A stretch of 64,000 bases of DNA from Flavobacteriales bacterium (GTDB lineage: Bacteria; Bacteroidota; Bacteroidia; Flavobacteriales_D; CAJJDF01), in assembly GCA_018609055.1 (NCBI GenBank), contig JABAYJ010000009.1, positions 307,761 through 371,760 on the forward strand. The letters are read 5' to 3'. Positions 26,962 to 35,826 of this stretch are shown piece after piece; position 1 is the stretch's first letter; each line of letters begins with the position of its first letter. The notes below the pieces were generated by a model that searched no databases, was not told the DNA's origin, and saw nothing but the letters and a program-made list of their open reading frames with translations. The translations under genes were made by a program, and so were the position numbers.

Positions 26962-28094
26962 AATAATTTTCCAGCTTTAGTTAGTAAATCATCTTCTTTT
27001 GCAAAACAAAATCGCAGCACTTTGTTGTCTTCCAAATCAGGATAGAAAACTGAGATTGGAATGGAAGCTATTCCGTGTTCAATAGTTAATTTTTCTGCAA
27101 ACTCCACATCATTCATATCCGAAATTTCGGAGTAGTCAAGTAACTGAAAATAAGTTCCTCTACAAGGAATTACTTTAAATCTAGATTCCTTGATTGAAGC
27201 TAAAAACAAGTCTCTTTTTCTTTCGTAAAACAGAGAAGTATTTTCAAAAGGGTTATGACTTAAAATATATTCATTAATTGCATATTGCATAGGAGAGTTG
27301 CATGAGAAAACTGTGAATTGATGAATTTTTCTAAACTCATCCATTAACCAATTTGGACCAACACAAAAACCAAGTTTCCATCCTGTAACATGTAAGCTTT
27401 TTCCAAACGAATAAACCACCATAGATCGTTTTTTTAATTCGGGGTAGGAGAGGACACTTTCATGTTTTTCTCCATCAAAAGTTATGTGTTCGTATACTTC
27501 GTCACTTATGATTATAATATCTGTTCCTTCAGTAATTTCTTGTAACTGTTCCAAATCTTTTTGTGATAGTAAACTCCCAGTTGGATTATGAGGAGAGTTA
27601 ATCATTATCATTTTGGTTTTTGAATTTACTTGTTCCTTCACAGCTCTCCAATTTATCGTATAATCTGGATGTTGAAGTGGGATAAATACAGGAATTCCAC
27701 CATGAACCTGAATGGCTGGAACATAACAATCGTAGGCAGGAGAAAATAAAATCACTTCATCTCCTTCATTTACAACTGCTGAAATAGTATTATAAATAGC
27801 TTGTGTAGCTCCAGCTGTTACCGTGATTTCCGATTCTGGATTTATTTCACAATCATAAGTTTTTCCAAGATAATTACACAAAGTAACTCTCAGTTCCAAT
27901 ATACCTGGCATTGGTGCATATTGGTTCTTACCTATTTCAAGATATTTTGATACTAATGAGGTTAAGTTTTTATCAACTTTAAAACCAGGGAATCCTTGAG
28001 ATAAATTAATAGCATTGTGTTTATTAGCCAATGCTGACATTTTAGAAAATATGGTTGTATCAACTTCTGGTAGTTTAGAGTTAATTTTTTTCAT
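26949..28094 (-). CDS. Methionine aminotransferase (YbdL type)
   Basis: Fold-type I PLP aminotransferase. The ATG at 28094 gives MKKINSKLPEVDTTIFSKM, aligning with YbdL; a start 15 bp earlier at 28109 is also open. Key segments: NLSQGFPGF, ITVTAGATQA, NSPHNPTG, the Asp in ISDEVYEH, and the PLP lysine in SFGKSLHVTGWK (about Lys232). About 381 residues. Converts 4-methylthio-2-oxobutanoate to methionine (or acts on kynurenine-like substrates) and pairs with the omega-amidase downstream for methionine salvage. Confidence 0.88.
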   Translation of the reverse strand: MKKINSKLPEVDTTIFSKMSALANKHNAINLSQGFPGFKVDKNLTSLVSKYLEIGKNQYAPMPGILELRVTLCNYLGKTYDCEINPESEITVTAGATQAIYNTISAVVNEGDEVILFSPAYDCYVPAIQVHGGIPVFIPLQHPDYTINWRAVKEQVNSKTKMIMINSPHNPTGSLLSQKDLEQLQEITEGTDIIIISDEVYEHITFDGEKHESVLSYPELKKRSMVVYSFGKSLHVTGWKLGFCVGPNWLMDEFRKIHQFTVFSCNSPMQYAINEYILSHNPFENTSLFYERKRDLFLASIKESRFKVIPCRGTYFQLLDYSEISDMNDVEFAEKLTIEHGIASIPISVFYPDLEDNKVLRFCFAKEDDLLTKAGKLLCTI

Positions 28095-28479
28095 TGGGCT
28101 CAATTTCATTAAAATCTATTTCTTTCTCGAATTGACCATTTTCTAAATAAAAAAACCAAACTCCAGTTTTAATATTATTTTCATAAACTCCATGAACTTT
28201 TAGATTTCCATTGGAGTAAAATAATTTATAAATCCCATTTTTTTTTCCAAATAGGTAGTTCGATTCACTCCATGAATTACCATTTTCATAAAAAGAATAC
28301 CAGGTATTTTGCCTAATTCCTTTAACTAAATCACCTTTTACTTTAACATTTCCGTTTTCATGATATTCTAAATGTTTTTCTGTTATGTTAATTCTTTGGC
28401 CTTTGTTTTTTTCAACATCTTGATATTCAGAACAATTAAAGAGTAAAAGACTAACTAGTAATATAGTGAATTTTGACAT
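28081..28479 (-). CDS. MORN-repeat-variant lipoprotein (YwqK type)
   Basis: 132 residues. Lipoprotein signal MSKFTILLVSLLLFNC, then three to four MORN_2 repeats of the pattern YHENGNVKVKGDLVKGI, FYENGNSWSESNYLFGKK and FYSNGNLKVHGVYENNIKTG. Such proteins are often mislabelled as YwqK antitoxins. Here the lipobox and the lack of a toxin gene point to a surface or periplasmic repeat protein of unknown role. It overlaps the start of the aminotransferase gene, so it heads that transcript. Confidence 0.75.
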   Translation of the reverse strand: MSKFTILLVSLLLFNCSEYQDVEKNKGQRINITEKHLEYHENGNVKVKGDLVKGIRQNTWYSFYENGNSWSESNYLFGKKNGIYKLFYSNGNLKVHGVYENNIKTGVWFFYLENGQFEKEIDFNEIEPNEKN

Positions 28480-28550
28480 TTTTTTGTGAAATATTAAGGG
28501 TTTTTAAAAAAGAGTTAATTGAAAAAGAGTTAACCAAGAGTTAATTGAAG

Positions 28551-28579
28551 TTGACAATAAATTTATATAATTATATTTG
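28551..28579 (+). promoter_or_regulatory. Promoter before the secreted protein gene
   Basis: TTGAC at 28551-28555 and TATATTTG at 28572-28579, 16 bp apart, match the Bacteroidota -33 and -7 elements. The gene starts 73 bp later. Confidence 0.6.
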
Positions 28580-28652
28580 TAGGTTAAATTTGTAGTTTGA
28601 AGATTTGTAAAAATAAATAACAGTCTAAAACATACATTACTTTATCAAAAAT

Positions 28653-29591
28653 ATGAAAAAATATTACTCGACCGCATTTAATTTTTTGTTTAAAATTGCT
28701 TTGGTGTTTATTCTGTTTCTAGGAGCTAATTCTTCTTTTGGTCAAAATGTTGGTATTGGAACCACAACTCCAACCAATAGTTTTCACGTAGTTCGTGCTC
28801 CAGGTAACCCGAATTTAGATCCACTTAGAATAGAAGATTTAAGAAGAACATCAACTGATACAGCTTTTTTAGTTATTGACAATTCAGGTGTTGTTAGGTA
28901 CCTAACAATTTCGGATTTAACGGCTACTATTTTTACTAATTTAGATTCATTGATTGTGATTTCAATGATTAATAATGCAGATACTTTATTCAGTAGTCAA
29001 AGTTTTTCAGATAGCTTAAGAGGATTTATTTTTAATAATGCGGATACACTTTTTTCTAATCAACCTTGGTTAGATTCACTTGCAGTTTTGTTAAAAGATT
29101 CAATAGATTCGGATGTTGATAGTTTAGTTATTTCTCCTTTAGATAGTCTTTATCTCTATGAAGATGCAGAAATTTATGATGTAACTGGAGGTATATCAGT
29201 AAATACAAATGTTAGTGCAATACACTTTACAACTGGAGGAATAGTTGATCCAGGTTATACAACTACAGATAGTACAATTGTTGTAGCTAAAGCCGGTAGG
29301 TATAAAATTACTTATAGAGTAACTTTAGAAATGATTGCTGGACCAGTAACATCAGGAGGAAACAGGTCTGAAGCTGAGTTTAATATATTTAATAATTCTG
29401 TACTAGTTCCTGGTACATTATCATCATCTTACCACAGAAACACAGATGCGAGCGTAACTAAGGCTAATATTGTTAAAGTTATCGACCTTGCAGCTGGAGA
29501 TGAAATTAAAGTAATGTCTGAAAAGACTGTAGGATCAGGAGTTCTTAGAACCAAAGCAAACGGATCATCTTTACTGACAGAAAGATTATAA
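28653..29591 (+). CDS. Secreted protein with C1q-like C-terminal domain
   Basis: 312 residues. Signal peptide to about residue 30 (LGANSSFGQ), then NVGIGTTTPTNSFHVV, a phrase common at the start of flavobacterial surface and tail-fibre-like proteins. A central repeated segment (NNADTLFSSQ...DSL and NNADTLFSNQ...DSL) is followed by a beta-rich end (TIVVAKAGRYKITYRVTLEMI, VIDLAAGDEIKVMSE) resembling the C1q/TNF jelly roll. Function unknown. The next gene begins 11 bp downstream, so the two are co-transcribed. Confidence 0.6.
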   Translation: MKKYYSTAFNFLFKIALVFILFLGANSSFGQNVGIGTTTPTNSFHVVRAPGNPNLDPLRIEDLRRTSTDTAFLVIDNSGVVRYLTISDLTATIFTNLDSLIVISMINNADTLFSSQSFSDSLRGFIFNNADTLFSNQPWLDSLAVLLKDSIDSDVDSLVISPLDSLYLYEDAEIYDVTGGISVNTNVSAIHFTTGGIVDPGYTTTDSTIVVAKAGRYKITYRVTLEMIAGPVTSGGNRSEAEFNIFNNSVLVPGTLSSSYHRNTDASVTKANIVKVIDLAAGDEIKVMSEKTVGSGVLRTKANGSSLLTERL

Positions 29592-29602
29592 TACAATATT
29601 AA

Positions 29603-31939
29603 ATGAATAGAAATTATATTTCATTATTACTTGTTTTTATTTTAACAATAGGAGTAGGTAGTTATGTATACTATACAAAAGCAAAGTCGTTCGATAAGAA
29701 GATCGAAGGATTGAATTTTGTAACAGTAAAGGCTTCTACTATTATTCAAATTAGTAACCCTAATCAAAATTTGGAGGAATTATTTTCCTCCAACTTGATT
29801 TGGAAACAGATAAAAAGCAATTCCGGAGTTAAAGTAATAGAAGAGTTTTGGAGTATAAATGATTCGAACTTTAATAAGTTTAAGGAGGAAGCTAAAAGCT
29901 TAGTTTATTTTAAAAATGAAAAAGAATACTATTTCATTTTAGAAATGAATGAGATCCAAGAAGACTCGGTTAATATAACTAAATGGAAATCTAAATCGAA
30001 AGATCGTTTTATCATTTTCACAAAAACTGGAGATTTTAATTCATTAGCTATAATTAATGATACAATTGAATCAGTCTCGGACGATAATTCATTTCAAACC
30101 TTAGTTAAGACTAAAGGAAACGAAGAAGTAACTCTTTTTCAACATGAAAACAAAACATGGCAATCATATGGTTTGATGCTAAGCTCGGATCAGTTTTTTG
30201 CCAGTGGAATGGAAATTAAAACAGCAGCAGTTGATATTAAGAATAGTCAATTTGATTTTTCTATTTTCGAAATTTTACCAAGTGAGTTTGAATCTATTGA
30301 TATCAGAAACTTTAATAGTGAAGAGATTATAACTACTGATAGTGCTAAGCTTAAGCAAAAAGCAATCGAGTGTAGTTGCAACCCTTATTTTTCGGCTACA
30401 TCTTGGATAGAGAATACAGCTGTATGGTATAAGTCAATGTATGACAATGGACAATATATAATATTTAAATCTGCTGAAATAAATGATTTTAAAAATGGTG
30501 TAAATGATTTGCTTCCAGATTCTTTAAAGTGGCAGGAAGAAGAAAATTTTGTTGTCAGAGATTTTAATAATGCTTTTGATTACAACAGTATTTTTAATTC
30601 AAAAATTTCACTTAACCACTTTGTTCGAATTAATGATTTCATTGTTTTTTCTGATTCTAAAAATGAATTGGAAAGATTGATTTTTCAGTATAATTCTAAT
30701 TTAACAATCTCTTACAATGAGAAGTTATTAGACTTTATTTCGGGAAATATTACAACTAAATCTAATCAAGTAGTTTTATCGGGTGGATTCTTATTGGGAG
30801 ATATTGAAATAGACGAAGGAATTTCAATTTATCAATCTCATCAAGAAAATAAGGACTTAAAGTACAATAGTCATTTATTCTCTACAGAAATAAAATTAGA
30901 TGGGAGTAGAACAAACCCTAAGTGGAAATTAGATTTTGAAACGGGATTAAACGCTAAGATTTATGTGGTAAAAAACCACACTACTTTTGATAATGATTAT
31001 CTAATACAAGACCAATCAAATACACTTTATTTTATTACTCCAAATGGAAAGATAAAATGGAAAAGAGAAATTGAAAATCCAATTGTAGGAGAGGTTAAAA
31101 ACATTGATATACTGGGTAATAATAAATACCAAATGGCATTTAATACAAAGAACAAATTGTTTGTTATTGATATATTAGGTCGTGATGTGGAAAATTTTCC
31201 TGTTCCTATTCTAGACTCTGCTACGGCAAATGTATCTGCTGTAGATTACGATAATAAAAATATCTATAGGTTTTTAGTTCCTACAACAAAAGGAATAAAA
31301 AATATTGATGAGCAAGGAAACATTGTGAAAGGTTGGATGCAACCAAACCCAAGTTCTGTAATTCCTTATGATATCGATTATTTAACCATAAAGGGAAAAG
31401 ATTACTTAATTGCTCAAGGAGTTGATAACAGCCTTTATTTTTATAATCGTAAGGGAGAATTGAGGCATTCGGTTAATCAGCCTTTAGGTTACCCAAGAGA
31501 GGTGATAAAAGGGAGCTCTATTTCTAAAACTCGTGCAATTTTCTTAGATAAAAAATTAAACACAATTAATAGGCAGTTTTTCAACAACTCGCCACCATCT
31601 ATTTTGTTGGCTTCTACCAATACCATTAACAAGTTTGTAATGATGGATTATGATGGGGATGCAAACAAGGAGTTTGTTTTAATTACCAATACTGAAATAC
31701 TGATTTATTCTGAAAATCTAACGATTAATGAAAAAATACAATTACCAGAGGGAGCTTCAAATGTACAGATATTTGAAGGTGGTTTTGGGTACATCAATCA
31801 ATTTGGTGATTTAGCGATAGTCCGAGGTAAAGTAACTAAAGTTATAGGTGGTGCAAATTCATACAAAATAGATTTTTTCAAAAATCAACTTAGAGTATTA
31901 ATTGTAGGAGATAAAGATTTTAAGCTACTACTGCTTTAA
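29603..31939 (+). CDS. Membrane-anchored protein with propeller-like C-terminus
   Basis: 778 residues. One N-terminal transmembrane helix (YISLLLVFILTIGVGSYVYY) anchors a large periplasmic region. The first ~430 residues show no recognised family. The last ~330 contain repeating strands such as NTLYFITPNGKIKWKREI, NKLFVIDILGRDVENF, GIKNIDEQGNIVKGW and NSLYFYNRKGELRHSV, the spacing of a PQQ/WD-like beta-propeller. Function unknown. Follows the secreted protein gene by 11 bp. Confidence 0.6.
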   Translation: MNRNYISLLLVFILTIGVGSYVYYTKAKSFDKKIEGLNFVTVKASTIIQISNPNQNLEELFSSNLIWKQIKSNSGVKVIEEFWSINDSNFNKFKEEAKSLVYFKNEKEYYFILEMNEIQEDSVNITKWKSKSKDRFIIFTKTGDFNSLAIINDTIESVSDDNSFQTLVKTKGNEEVTLFQHENKTWQSYGLMLSSDQFFASGMEIKTAAVDIKNSQFDFSIFEILPSEFESIDIRNFNSEEIITTDSAKLKQKAIECSCNPYFSATSWIENTAVWYKSMYDNGQYIIFKSAEINDFKNGVNDLLPDSLKWQEEENFVVRDFNNAFDYNSIFNSKISLNHFVRINDFIVFSDSKNELERLIFQYNSNLTISYNEKLLDFISGNITTKSNQVVLSGGFLLGDIEIDEGISIYQSHQENKDLKYNSHLFSTEIKLDGSRTNPKWKLDFETGLNAKIYVVKNHTTFDNDYLIQDQSNTLYFITPNGKIKWKREIENPIVGEVKNIDILGNNKYQMAFNTKNKLFVIDILGRDVENFPVPILDSATANVSAVDYDNKNIYRFLVPTTKGIKNIDEQGNIVKGWMQPNPSSVIPYDIDYLTIKGKDYLIAQGVDNSLYFYNRKGELRHSVNQPLGYPREVIKGSSISKTRAIFLDKKLNTINRQFFNNSPPSILLASTNTINKFVMMDYDGDANKEFVLITNTEILIYSENLTINEKIQLPEGASNVQIFEGGFGYINQFGDLAIVRGKVTKVIGGANSYKIDFFKNQLRVLIVGDKDFKLLLL

Positions 31940-31955
31940 TAGAATTTTATCTCAA

Positions 31956-32987
31956 TTAGATTGGGCCTGATAATAACGAAGCAATTTTTTTAGTCTTAGG
32001 AAATTGTTCTAATATTATTTTTAACAAAACAGTTATAGGAATTGACATTACCATTCCTGGAACTCCCCATAAATAACCCCAAAACATAAGCATTACTAAT
32101 ATTGCTATAACATTTATAGAGAATGTTTTTCCCATAAATATTGGCTCCAAAATAGCACCAAATAAAATCTCAATACCACCAACTACAGCAAAGAAAAAGA
32201 ATAGGGTAGTAGGTACTTCAATTTCTACAAAAGCAAATAACGTAATTAAAATTACTGCTATTACTGAACCAATCATTTGTACAAAGTTAATTGAAAAAGC
32301 AAATACACCCCAAAAAATAGGGAAGCTTACATCAAAGGCATAACAAGCCAAAGTGAATCCAATTCCTGTAAGTAAGCTCATAATGAACTTAACTATAAGG
32401 AATTTATAAATGTCTTTTTCAATTTTTATAAATGTCTTAATAGAGGCAAATTCCTGCTTGAACAATAAGTCTTTCATAATTACTTGAAGATTTACTGAAC
32501 CAGCCATTAGCAATACCACGAAGAACAATGTCATCAATATCATAGTAATTGTTCGGTTTGCAAATCCTAGTATTTTACCTACGTTAAATGAGGATTTATT
32601 ACTTTGGAAGTAATCTAGCAACACATTGCTACTGTGTTCTTTAGTCATACCAAAGAAGTCTTCAACAGAAAGTATAGCAGAAGTTATTTTATCATTAGCA
32701 TTGGCTAAAAACACTTCGTCTGGTTGCATTATTTCTCTACTAGAAATTTGAATTAGAGTTGATCCAATAAAAATAATACCTATCAAAAGTGATACGGCTA
32801 TAAGTAAACTTCCTATTTTCGGAACTCCCTTTTTCTCTAACCATCTCATCAATGGCAAGAATAGCAATGCAATAAACATGGAACCAAATAATGGAATAAA
32901 TATGAAGGATAAAATATTCAACAGATAAAAAATTACGGGCACAGCAATTACCAGTAATAAAATGTTGGTTGTTCTAATATCTCTCAT
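31956..32987 (-). CDS. AI-2E / PerM family membrane protein
   Basis: 343 residues with about eight membrane spans in the AI-2E exporter pattern: a hydrophobic N-terminal pair, an extracytoplasmic helical stretch (IMQPDEVFLANANDKITSAI), then FWGVFAFSINFVQMIGSVIAVILI and LEPIFMGKTFSINVIAILVMLMFWGYLWGVPGMVMSIPI near the end. Family proposals include autoinducer-2 export and Na+/H+ antiport; the substrate here is unknown. Has its own -7 element inside the upstream hairpin. Confidence 0.85.
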   Translation of the reverse strand: MRDIRTTNILLLVIAVPVIFYLLNILSFIFIPLFGSMFIALLFLPLMRWLEKKGVPKIGSLLIAVSLLIGIIFIGSTLIQISSREIMQPDEVFLANANDKITSAILSVEDFFGMTKEHSSNVLLDYFQSNKSSFNVGKILGFANRTITMILMTLFFVVLLMAGSVNLQVIMKDLLFKQEFASIKTFIKIEKDIYKFLIVKFIMSLLTGIGFTLACYAFDVSFPIFWGVFAFSINFVQMIGSVIAVILITLFAFVEIEVPTTLFFFFAVVGGIEILFGAILEPIFMGKTFSINVIAILVMLMFWGYLWGVPGMVMSIPITVLLKIILEQFPKTKKIASLLSGPI

Positions 32988-33002
32988 TCTTCTAATCTAT
33001 TT

Positions 33003-33041
33003 AAAAAAGTAAACGCAAATATATGAAGATATATTTGCGTT
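33003..33041 (-). terminator. Hairpin terminator of the ATPase-VWA operon, with embedded -7 element
   Basis: A perfect 13-bp inverted repeat (33012-33024 and 33029-33041, arms AACGCAAATATAT) with a GAAG/CTTC loop. On the minus strand it is followed by TTTACTTTTTT, as a terminator for the gene ending at 33064. The arm at 33016-33023 reads TATATTTG on the minus strand, so the same hairpin probably holds the promoter of the AI-2E gene. Confidence 0.65.
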
Positions 33042-33063
33042 CAGTATAACTTATTTGCAATAA

Positions 33064-34521
33064 TTATAAATTACTAATGTAACTACCAAAGGTATCTTTA
33101 AATTGATATCCTTCGTCTACTCTTTGTTTACTTAGCTTATTGTATTCAACTAGTGCCCAAAGAATAAATTCTTTCCAGAAATAACGGTCTTTCTTATCTA
33201 AATCTGGTTTGTAAGTATCTAATAATTCATTCAAAGGAACTATATCATCAAGTGTTGTTTTGTACAATTTCTCCGAAGAATCATCCATCAACTCAAACCC
33301 CGACTCAGCAAAGAACCATTCAAGTGTTTCGTGATAAGGAGTTTTTTCATCTTCTTTTTCTAATTTCTGTATAGCTGGGAAAGACTCTTGAAATAAAGAT
33401 TTAACTGCATCACCAATTAGAGATAATGCTACATTTCCAGCTCCTTCTTGTTCTCCTTCGTATACGAGTTCAACTTTACCAGTAATAGAAGGAATAATTC
33501 CCATAAAGTCTGATAAACGAACAGAAGTTTTCTTTTCTCCAATTACCAAACATCTTCTTTCTGCAGCACTCAATAAGTTTTCGTAAGCAGTAATACTCAT
33601 CCTTGCACTAATTCCACTTTTGGCATCAATGTATTCACTTTCTCTTGCTTCAAAACTTATTTGCTCTAATAAATCTTTTGCTAATTCAGGAACGTAGATA
33701 GATGAATCTTGAGCTTTATCCGACTTTGCTTCTTGGTGAGTAATCTTTTTTGCTGTTTCAATATCCTCAGGATAATGAGTCAAAATTTGTGAACCAATTC
33801 TATCTTTAAGTGGAGTTACAATACTTCCTCTGTTTGTGTAATCCTCAGGATTTGCAGTAAATACAAATTGCATATCAAGTGGTAATCTTACTTTAAATCC
33901 TCTTATTTGAATATCACCTTCTTGCAATATGTTAAACAATGAAACCTGAATACGAGCTTGTAAATCTGGAATTTCATTTATTACAAAAATACATCTGTTT
34001 GCTCTTGGTATCATTCCATAGTGAATCACTCTGTCGTCAGCATAACTTAACTTAAGGTTTGCTGCTTTTATTGGATCAATATCTCCAATCAAATCGGCTA
34101 CAGTAACATCTGGAGTTGCTAGTTTTTCATAAAAACGTTCATCTCTGTGCATCCAAGTTATAGGAGTTTTATCTCCTTTTTCAGCTATTAATTCTAGTGC
34201 AAATCTAGAAATAGGATTCAAAGGGTCGTCATTAATATCAGATCCTGCAACAACCGGAATATATTCATCTAATAACTCAGTCATTTTACGAGCTAATCTT
34301 GTCTTAGCTTGTCCTCTTAATCCTAACAAGTTAATGTTATGACGAGATAAAATAGCTCTTTCCAATTCTGGAATTACCGTTTTTTCAAATCCGTGAACTC
34401 CTTCAAAAGTAGTTTCTCTGTTTTGGATTTTTGTACGCAAGTTATTTCTCAACTCATCTTTGATGGATTGTGAGGTGTAACCTGATTTCTTTAATTCGCC
34501 TAATGTTTTTATTTTATTCAT
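33064..34521 (-). CDS. ChlI/MoxR-type AAA+ ATPase
   Basis: 485 residues. The AAA+ core has Walker A GLRGQAKT (67-74), a Walker B region CIFVINEIPD where the usual Asp is Asn182 followed by Glu183, and sensor 1 in FTANPEDY (Asn224). The GDIDPIKA and IQVSLFNILQEGDIQIRGF segments match magnesium-chelatase ChlI-like ATPases. It lies 15 bp after the VWA gene. Such ATPase-VWA pairs act as protein- or metal-remodelling chaperones; no chlorophyll genes are nearby, so chelatase activity is unlikely. The target is unknown. Confidence 0.82.
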   Translation of the reverse strand: MNKIKTLGELKKSGYTSQSIKDELRNNLRTKIQNRETTFEGVHGFEKTVIPELERAILSRHNINLLGLRGQAKTRLARKMTELLDEYIPVVAGSDINDDPLNPISRFALELIAEKGDKTPITWMHRDERFYEKLATPDVTVADLIGDIDPIKAANLKLSYADDRVIHYGMIPRANRCIFVINEIPDLQARIQVSLFNILQEGDIQIRGFKVRLPLDMQFVFTANPEDYTNRGSIVTPLKDRIGSQILTHYPEDIETAKKITHQEAKSDKAQDSSIYVPELAKDLLEQISFEARESEYIDAKSGISARMSITAYENLLSAAERRCLVIGEKKTSVRLSDFMGIIPSITGKVELVYEGEQEGAGNVALSLIGDAVKSLFQESFPAIQKLEKEDEKTPYHETLEWFFAESGFELMDDSSEKLYKTTLDDIVPLNELLDTYKPDLDKKDRYFWKEFILWALVEYNKLSKQRVDEGYQFKDTFGSYISNL

Positions 34522-34536
34522 TCTTTAAATATGGTG

Positions 34537-35655
34537 TTATCTAATTCTTTTCTTTCTGTTCGTTTCGTAATCCTCAAAAATCATTTCTCCTAATCCTTGC
34601 AATCCTGTATAGAAAGCTTTCCCTTGATTTGCTTCAGTAAAATTTTCTACAAACTGCTGTAAGTATGGGTCTTGAGCTATCATAAAAGTAGTGATAGGAA
34701 TTTTTAGTTTCCTTGCCTGACGGGCTTGTGTATAGCATTTTCCAACAATGTATGGATCCAATCCATTACTGTTCATGTAATATTGTCCGTCTGGTTCTAT
34801 GACACAACTAGGTTTCCCATCCGTAATCATAAAAATTTGTTTGTTGGTATTTCTCTTTCTTCTCAAGATATCCATTGCAAGTTGCAATCCTGCAACTGTA
34901 TTGGTATGGTAAGGTCCAACTTTTAAATAAGGTAAATCTGCAATCTTTATCGCCCAAGCATCATTTCCAAAAACCAAAATATCAAGTGAATCTTTCGGGT
35001 AACGAGTTGTGATTAACTCCGAAAGTGCCATTGCTACTTTCTTTGCAGGCGTGATTCTATCTTCTCCGTATAATATCATACTGTGACTAATATCAATCAT
35101 CAGTACAGTACTCATTTGTGCTTTAAACTGAGTTTCTTCTACCATCAAATCACGTTCTGTAAGATTGAACTCTCCCATCCCATTATTAATTTGAGCATTT
35201 TTGAGACTCTCGGTTAAGGATATTTTTTCTATTCCATCACCAAATCTAAACTCACGTAATTCTCCTGTGTGTTCGTCTCCGTTTCCTCTGTGTTTGGATT
35301 TATGATTTCCAGAAGCACTTTTTTTAATGTTTCCAAAAATCTGTTCCAAAGCTTTTTGGCGAATCAGTCGTTCGGTTTTAGCAGTAATTACTGGAGTACC
35401 ATTTCCATCATCATCAAGTTCTTCTTTTATGTAGCCTTTGTTTTTAAGGTCTTCAATAAAATCTTCAATAGTGTAATCGTCTGTGGTTAATTCATATTCT
35501 TTATCCAATTCTCTTAGCCAAGAAATTGCTTCATCAAAATCTCCAGAAGTATGGACAATAAGTTCCTTGAACACATCAAATAATCGGTCAAAGGGTGACT
35601 GATTAGGTGCTTCGTACTTGGTGAAATAAAATCCTGTTCGTATTGTTTTACTCAT
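34537..35655 (-). CDS. VWA domain protein, partner of the AAA+ ATPase
   Basis: 372 residues, no signal peptide, so cytoplasmic. A charged N-terminal region (about 1-170) is followed by a von Willebrand A domain with a full MIDAS metal site: Asp188-x-Ser190-x-Ser192 (MIDISHS), Thr251 or Thr253 (HTNTVAG) and Asp279 (MITDGKPS). By analogy to MoxR-VWA and ChlI-ChlD pairs, it would bind the substrate and couple to the ATPase encoded 15 bp downstream. Function in this organism unknown. Confidence 0.82.
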   Translation of the reverse strand: MSKTIRTGFYFTKYEAPNQSPFDRLFDVFKELIVHTSGDFDEAISWLRELDKEYELTTDDYTIEDFIEDLKNKGYIKEELDDDGNGTPVITAKTERLIRQKALEQIFGNIKKSASGNHKSKHRGNGDEHTGELREFRFGDGIEKISLTESLKNAQINNGMGEFNLTERDLMVEETQFKAQMSTVLMIDISHSMILYGEDRITPAKKVAMALSELITTRYPKDSLDILVFGNDAWAIKIADLPYLKVGPYHTNTVAGLQLAMDILRRKRNTNKQIFMITDGKPSCVIEPDGQYYMNSNGLDPYIVGKCYTQARQARKLKIPITTFMIAQDPYLQQFVENFTEANQGKAFYTGLQGLGEMIFEDYETNRKKRIR

Positions 35656-35765
35656 AGATAAAGGCAGTAAATTTTCCTACCCCTAAATTAATACAATTTA
35701 ATGTTAGATGTATGAAATTTAAGAGTCATAATTTCAATTTTAATTATAAAATTAAGGACATAAAA

Positions 35766-35793
35766 AAAGCCGATATCAATTGATATCGGCTTT
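35766..35793 (-). terminator. Terminator after hpt-adk
   Basis: A perfect 28-bp palindrome (arms AAAGCCGATATCAA). On the minus strand it is followed by more T. It lies between the end of the fusion gene (35827) and the VWA gene start. Confidence 0.8.
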
Positions 35794-35826
35794 ACAAAAG
35801 TTCATTTTTTTTAATATTTATTTTTT

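Noticed and set aside
28081..28479. YwqK antitoxin of a toxin-antitoxin pair
   Set aside because: No toxin gene is adjacent, and the protein has a lipobox and MORN-like repeats, so the antitoxin label is misleading.
28509..28548. Short GAGTTAATTGAA tandem repeats as a CRISPR remnant or operator array
   Set aside because: Only two to three imperfect units in an AT-rich leader; too little to support either.
33064..35655. Magnesium chelatase of chlorophyll synthesis
   Set aside because: No pigment genes nearby, no BchH-like large subunit, and Bacteroidota of this type do not make chlorophyll.
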